From Owenia fusiformis (Eukaryota > Annelida > Polychaeta > Sabellida > Oweniidae): a DNA stretch of 64,000 bases. Below the pieces are notes generated by a model, which was not told the origin of the DNA, searched no databases, and worked only from the letters and a program-made list of their open reading frames with translations. Position numbers and translations under genes: made by a program. Shown here in pieces: positions 60,991 through 64,000 of the stretch (its first letter is position 1; every line of letters begins with the position of its first letter). The stretch lies in assembly GCA_903813345.2 (NCBI GenBank), contig CAIIXF020000007.1, forward strand, positions 16,724,714-16,788,713, written 5' to 3'.

Positions 60991-62094
60991 ATGTCTCAGC
61001 CATCAGATGAGGATTTACTGCATTATGAGCAAGTTCTGAACTTGCTGACTGAAGGACCCAGGAGCGAGGTCGTTGAGCAGCTGCTTCATGATGGATCCGA
61101 GGAGGAATTTGATACTATACGCGAATATTTCTTCGAAAAAGCCAAGATAAAAGTCACGGAGCATTGTAATTCGATTTTTGGACCGTTGGCTGAACGGGAG
61201 GAAAACGAAGTCCCTGTGAATCTCCAGCCTAAGAAACGTCAGGGTAAGAATAAATTAACGAACACTGTAATGGATATATGCGATTTATACCTATATATAA
61301 CTGACAATTTGGATATGTTTCCAAAGGGCGTTCTTAGTACGAACAGCTTTCTGCCTGAGGCGACCATGTCCAGGGAAGCATGTAACAATATGCACCGCAA
61401 TGATAGGGCAGCGTCCATGGATGTTACTATCACTTTGCTAACCCAGAGGGTTAAGGAGCTCGAGGATGAAAAGGGGCTTATGAAAAAGGATATTGGTGTC
61501 TTAACCTCGAAACTAGAGGAAATGACAGTTACATGTAAAACGTTACAATCTGATTTTTCTAAAATGGCCCAGAATTTGAACTCTACGCTGGAAAATTTAG
61601 CCTCAACTGCCGACCTCGCAAATCCTAATTCGACCATCAAGCAAAATCAGAAGGCTATGGCTAATTTCGCAAAATCCAGCCTTGCGGTTTTGTCGGGAGT
61701 GAGTTGCAGTAATCTGAGTAAACCCAATGACCCTAATGTCCCAGTTATTGACCGGTCAAATAATGTAAACAATAATAATAGAAACAGTAACATTGGAATA
61801 CCTATTGACCGCCCCCAAACTCCAAATCTGGCCCCAGGCAGTGATGGGTACCCGAAGTTAGATAAAGATGATCCAGCACCTAACCCAAACGCAGACACCG
61901 CTAATGCTGATGCGAACACCCAGTTAGAGTCCACGAAACGGACGTTAACCCCTGCGGAACGCCATGACGCGTTGATTCCTGATAACCCCCCAGATACTGA
62001 CACCTCCCATACCAAAGAGGACGACGCCCCCGAGACCCCCAAGAATGAATCTTGGTCTGAATACGCTTTCGGACGATGGGTCATATCAGGTTAA
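60991..62094 (+). CDS. LINE ORF1, first part
   Basis: ATG at 60991 (MSQPSDEDLLHYEQ); a GTG three codons earlier is not needed. 367 residues: acidic N-terminus, basic patch KKRQGKNK, coiled coil around LLTQRVKELEDEKGLMKKD and continuing to about residue 210, then Asn/Pro-rich low complexity. It ends at TAA 62092-62094, inside the start of the next frame. LINE ORF1 proteins bind the element RNA and form particles. Confidence 0.8.
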   Translation: MSQPSDEDLLHYEQVLNLLTEGPRSEVVEQLLHDGSEEEFDTIREYFFEKAKIKVTEHCNSIFGPLAEREENEVPVNLQPKKRQGKNKLTNTVMDICDLYLYITDNLDMFPKGVLSTNSFLPEATMSREACNNMHRNDRAASMDVTITLLTQRVKELEDEKGLMKKDIGVLTSKLEEMTVTCKTLQSDFSKMAQNLNSTLENLASTADLANPNSTIKQNQKAMANFAKSSLAVLSGVSCSNLSKPNDPNVPVIDRSNNVNNNNRNSNIGIPIDRPQTPNLAPGSDGYPKLDKDDPAPNPNADTANADANTQLESTKRTLTPAERHDALIPDNPPDTDTSHTKEDDAPETPKNESWSEYAFGRWVISG

Positions 62095-62650
62095 TTACGG
62101 CACAACGGCAACTGGCGTATGGCGCGGACCTCCCCCTAAGAGTGGAATTTGGAATGGTTCCGATCAACCTGGAAAGGAATGGCAGACCTGGATTGGCAAT
62201 AGTCAACTACGGCGACAGAAATTAGTAGCGAAACAAAAGGATTACATCAACACGGTCCCCACAAGACAGAAAATTATGCGTGACGAAATTCCCAAGAAAC
62301 GGTTAAGAGGCATCGAGTACGAGGAAGTAAGGACTTTATATTTGGAAAATATATATCAATCAAATGATGAAGAAGACGATGATACTATTGAAACTGTAAA
62401 ACGGTATGCGTTGGACAACGGAATAAGGGTGAAACAAATACATGTAGTGCATAATCGTATATCATGTGACAGAGTGGGCTGTAAAATAACTGTGCCCTTA
62501 CACCATGTCGATAAGGCCTTAAGCATCGACTTATGGCCAATCCCAATCAAATGTAGAGAGTGGGTACGACGATCACGACGCGATGTCGTCAGGAGTGACT
62601 CATATAATGACACTGACTTAAGACCGAGGTATAACTCGCGTAACTTCTAA
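62045..62650 (+). CDS. LINE ORF1, C-terminal part in the +1 frame
   Basis: 201 residues from the ATG at 62045, though the frame is open from 61976. Contains VRTLYLENIY, an acidic stretch, IRVKQIHVVHNRISCDRVGC and LWPIPIKCREWVRR: the layout of an RRM-like nucleic-acid-binding domain ending in the W-x5-C-x-x-W pattern found in ORF1 of many invertebrate LINEs. It most likely belongs to ORF1 and was separated by a shift near the C5 runs at 62027-62031 and 62036-62040. Confidence 0.75.
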   Translation: MNLGLNTLSDDGSYQVNYGTTATGVWRGPPPKSGIWNGSDQPGKEWQTWIGNSQLRRQKLVAKQKDYINTVPTRQKIMRDEIPKKRLRGIEYEEVRTLYLENIYQSNDEEDDDTIETVKRYALDNGIRVKQIHVVHNRISCDRVGCKITVPLHHVDKALSIDLWPIPIKCREWVRRSRRDVVRSDSYNDTDLRPRYNSRNF

Positions 62651-62658
62651 TCCTGATC

Positions 62659-64000
62659 ATGACTTTTTCTTCACTTTCACAACTTGTATTAGTCGTAATG
62701 GTAGTTATTTCACAGTGGAATATAAATGGCCTCAATTCATCTGAGTTATATCTAAGAGAACTTCTAAGTTCAAGTGATATTGTCGCTGTTTCGGAACACC
62801 GACTTTTTGAAGCAAATTTGCACAAATTAAAAGCTATTGATGCTGAATATGATTCCATTGCGATTAGCTGCAAAAACCTTGATTCTATGCAATGCGGTCT
62901 GACTTGGGGCCATGGTGGGGTTGCTCTTATGTGGCGTAGATCAATTAAACATGCCATATCACCGATACATAAATTTTGTAACGATAGGATTGCATGCATT
63001 AAGGTTGAGGCAAATGTGCCAATTTTTATATTCTCTGTATATTTGCCACAGATTGGGTGTAAAAATGACAATTTTGAAGACGTGTTGAATACACTTGAAG
63101 AATATGTGATAAGTTGTCATGTAGATGCTCAAATAGTAATTACTGGTGATTTTAATGCCAATTTAGGCAATTTATGTAGTACACGGCGTTGTACCACTAA
63201 TTATAGTTATAACGGTCAACTGCTGTTTCAAATGATGCAGCGTAACGGGTTAGTTGCCCTCGATATGCAAAACATAACACAAGGGCCTAATTATACATAC
63301 GAATCAGCCACTGGGTATAAATCGTATATTGACCATATTGTGATTTCTGAATCTATGCTGGAGAGTGTAATAAGCTGTAATGTTTTGTGTAGCGCATATA
63401 CGTCAATGCATGGCCATTTGGCGATTAAAAGTAATTTAGACCTGCCATCTATTAATCATGTTAAAAGCTCTACGCTCTGTGTCAAGAAGGTGTATTCATG
63501 GTACAGGGTGTCTCGCAATGAGGTAAATGTTAAGTATACAATCCCTTTGCAGTCGGATTTGGAGCCTTTAATCAGGAGTATGTCAGACAATAGCAAACTT
63601 GATTGTAAGGATATCGATAGTTTTATCGAACGTTTGATTGAAATTGTAAAATGTAGAGCTGATGATGCCATTCCTTTGAAAAAATTTATGAAGCATCAGA
63701 AGCCTTTTTGGAACAATGATCTGTCTGTTCTTAGTAAAAAACAAAAAGCAGCCTGGCATAAATGGACTAAAGCGGGGAGACCAAGGGATTCTTCTGATCC
63801 TATCAGGAAAGCTTACAAGGAAGCGAAGAAAAACTTCCGAGCTGCATTTAATCAGTCACGTGTAAACTATGAACAGAAGCAGCTTAATGATATTTACGAT
63901 GCTAATGATATGGATCAAAGAACTTTTTGGTACCTCTTGAATAAAAGTAGAAATTGTACAAGTAAGTCAACGGGGTCTATCAGATCAGATTCTGGTGATA
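62659..64000 (+). CDS. LINE ORF2, endonuclease domain and start of RT (partial)
   Basis: ATG at 62659, eight bases after the ORF1 stop; 447 codons are open to the window edge. Exonuclease-endonuclease-phosphatase motifs in order: ISQWNINGL, VSEHRL, HGGVALMWR, FIFSVYLPQ, VITGDFNANLG, YIDHIVIS and HGHLAI. These provide the catalytic Asn, Glu, Asp-x-Asn and Asp-His residues; the final SDH box is changed to MHGHLAI, keeping the His. After it, WNNDLSVLSKKQKAAWHKW and FRAAFNQSRVNYE are the usual linker to the reverse transcriptase. No stop or frameshift: probably a recently active copy. Confidence 0.9.
   Translation, partial: MTFSSLSQLVLVVMVVISQWNINGLNSSELYLRELLSSSDIVAVSEHRLFEANLHKLKAIDAEYDSIAISCKNLDSMQCGLTWGHGGVALMWRRSIKHAISPIHKFCNDRIACIKVEANVPIFIFSVYLPQIGCKNDNFEDVLNTLEEYVISCHVDAQIVITGDFNANLGNLCSTRRCTTNYSYNGQLLFQMMQRNGLVALDMQNITQGPNYTYESATGYKSYIDHIVISESMLESVISCNVLCSAYTSMHGHLAIKSNLDLPSINHVKSSTLCVKKVYSWYRVSRNEVNVKYTIPLQSDLEPLIRSMSDNSKLDCKDIDSFIERLIEIVKCRADDAIPLKKFMKHQKPFWNNDLSVLSKKQKAAWHKWTKAGRPRDSSDPIRKAYKEAKKNFRAAFNQSRVNYEQKQLNDIYDANDMDQRTFWYLLNKSRNCTSKSTGSIRSDSGD

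Larger units (their letters stand above)
60943..64000 (+). mobile_element. LINE retrotransposon, 5' part, well preserved
   Basis: Short 5' UTR, split ORF1, then ORF2 with an endonuclease domain, continuing past the window end. GC content and coding quality are higher than in the surrounding DNA, suggesting recent insertion. Confidence 0.88.

Noticed and set aside
62356-63671. Several minus-strand ORFs of 70-160 codons opposite the LINE
   Set aside because: They are shadows of ORF1 and ORF2, which have the domain evidence.

Overview
This is AT-rich, intron-rich animal DNA. It has GT-AG introns of several kilobases, many short inverted-repeat transposons (MITEs), LINE retrotransposons, a tRNA-derived SINE and histone-type 3' processing signals. 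The repeat style (frequent TACATGTA, GGCGTAGCCAG-type and AAAGGGACATTCCTGG-type elements) suggests a marine lophotrochozoan, possibly a mollusc. That is an inference from texture; no gene here fixes the species.

Layout. 1-1011: 3' end of a LINE, with poly(A). 1012-5800: intergenic DNA with a 30-bp minisatellite and a 2.2-kb TA-flanked non-autonomous element that itself contains a fold-back insertion. 6432 to about 49330, minus strand: one large gene, a cordon-bleu (COBL/COBLL1) homologue. Eight coding exons join in phase to a 1404-residue protein with an N-terminal ubiquitin-like region, a basic linker, two KRAP-type motifs, a coiled coil, tandem DAKW repeats and a C-terminal WH2 actin-binding motif. 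An alternative first exon (24674-24776) and a possible alternative terminal exon (6432-6514) are also in phase. Introns hold mariner, hAT, TTAA-type and unclassified MITEs, a mariner relic with a nested 388-bp MITE, and perfect hairpins. A candidate non-coding first exon with E-boxes lies at 49239-49370.

52164-58806, minus strand: four or more phase-0 exons of another gene, whose C-terminus looks like a PH domain. Inside its last intron, on the opposite strand, sit two intronless paralogous genes (53030-53371 and 54543-54863) for 113- and 106-residue helical proteins. Each has a TATA box close upstream and, 25-26 nt after the stop, the same 16-nt histone-mRNA-type stem-loop. They are not recognisable histones. 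This pair is the most unusual system in the window. 60215-60543, minus strand: last exon of a cysteine-rich, probably extracellular protein.

60943-64000, plus strand: 5' half of a well-preserved LINE. ORF1 is split by a +1 shift near two C5 runs, and ORF2 begins with an apurinic-type endonuclease domain that runs off the window. The LINE appears to have inserted into a copy of the palindromic element at 57622-58354.

Functionally, only the cordon-bleu gene (actin nucleation/filament assembly) and perhaps the PH-domain gene (membrane or GTPase signalling) can be placed. The two stem-loop genes would be expected to be expressed with S phase or in the germline/early embryo, if the signal is used. 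Coordinates of exons are my reading of splice sites and frame; no transcript data were available.
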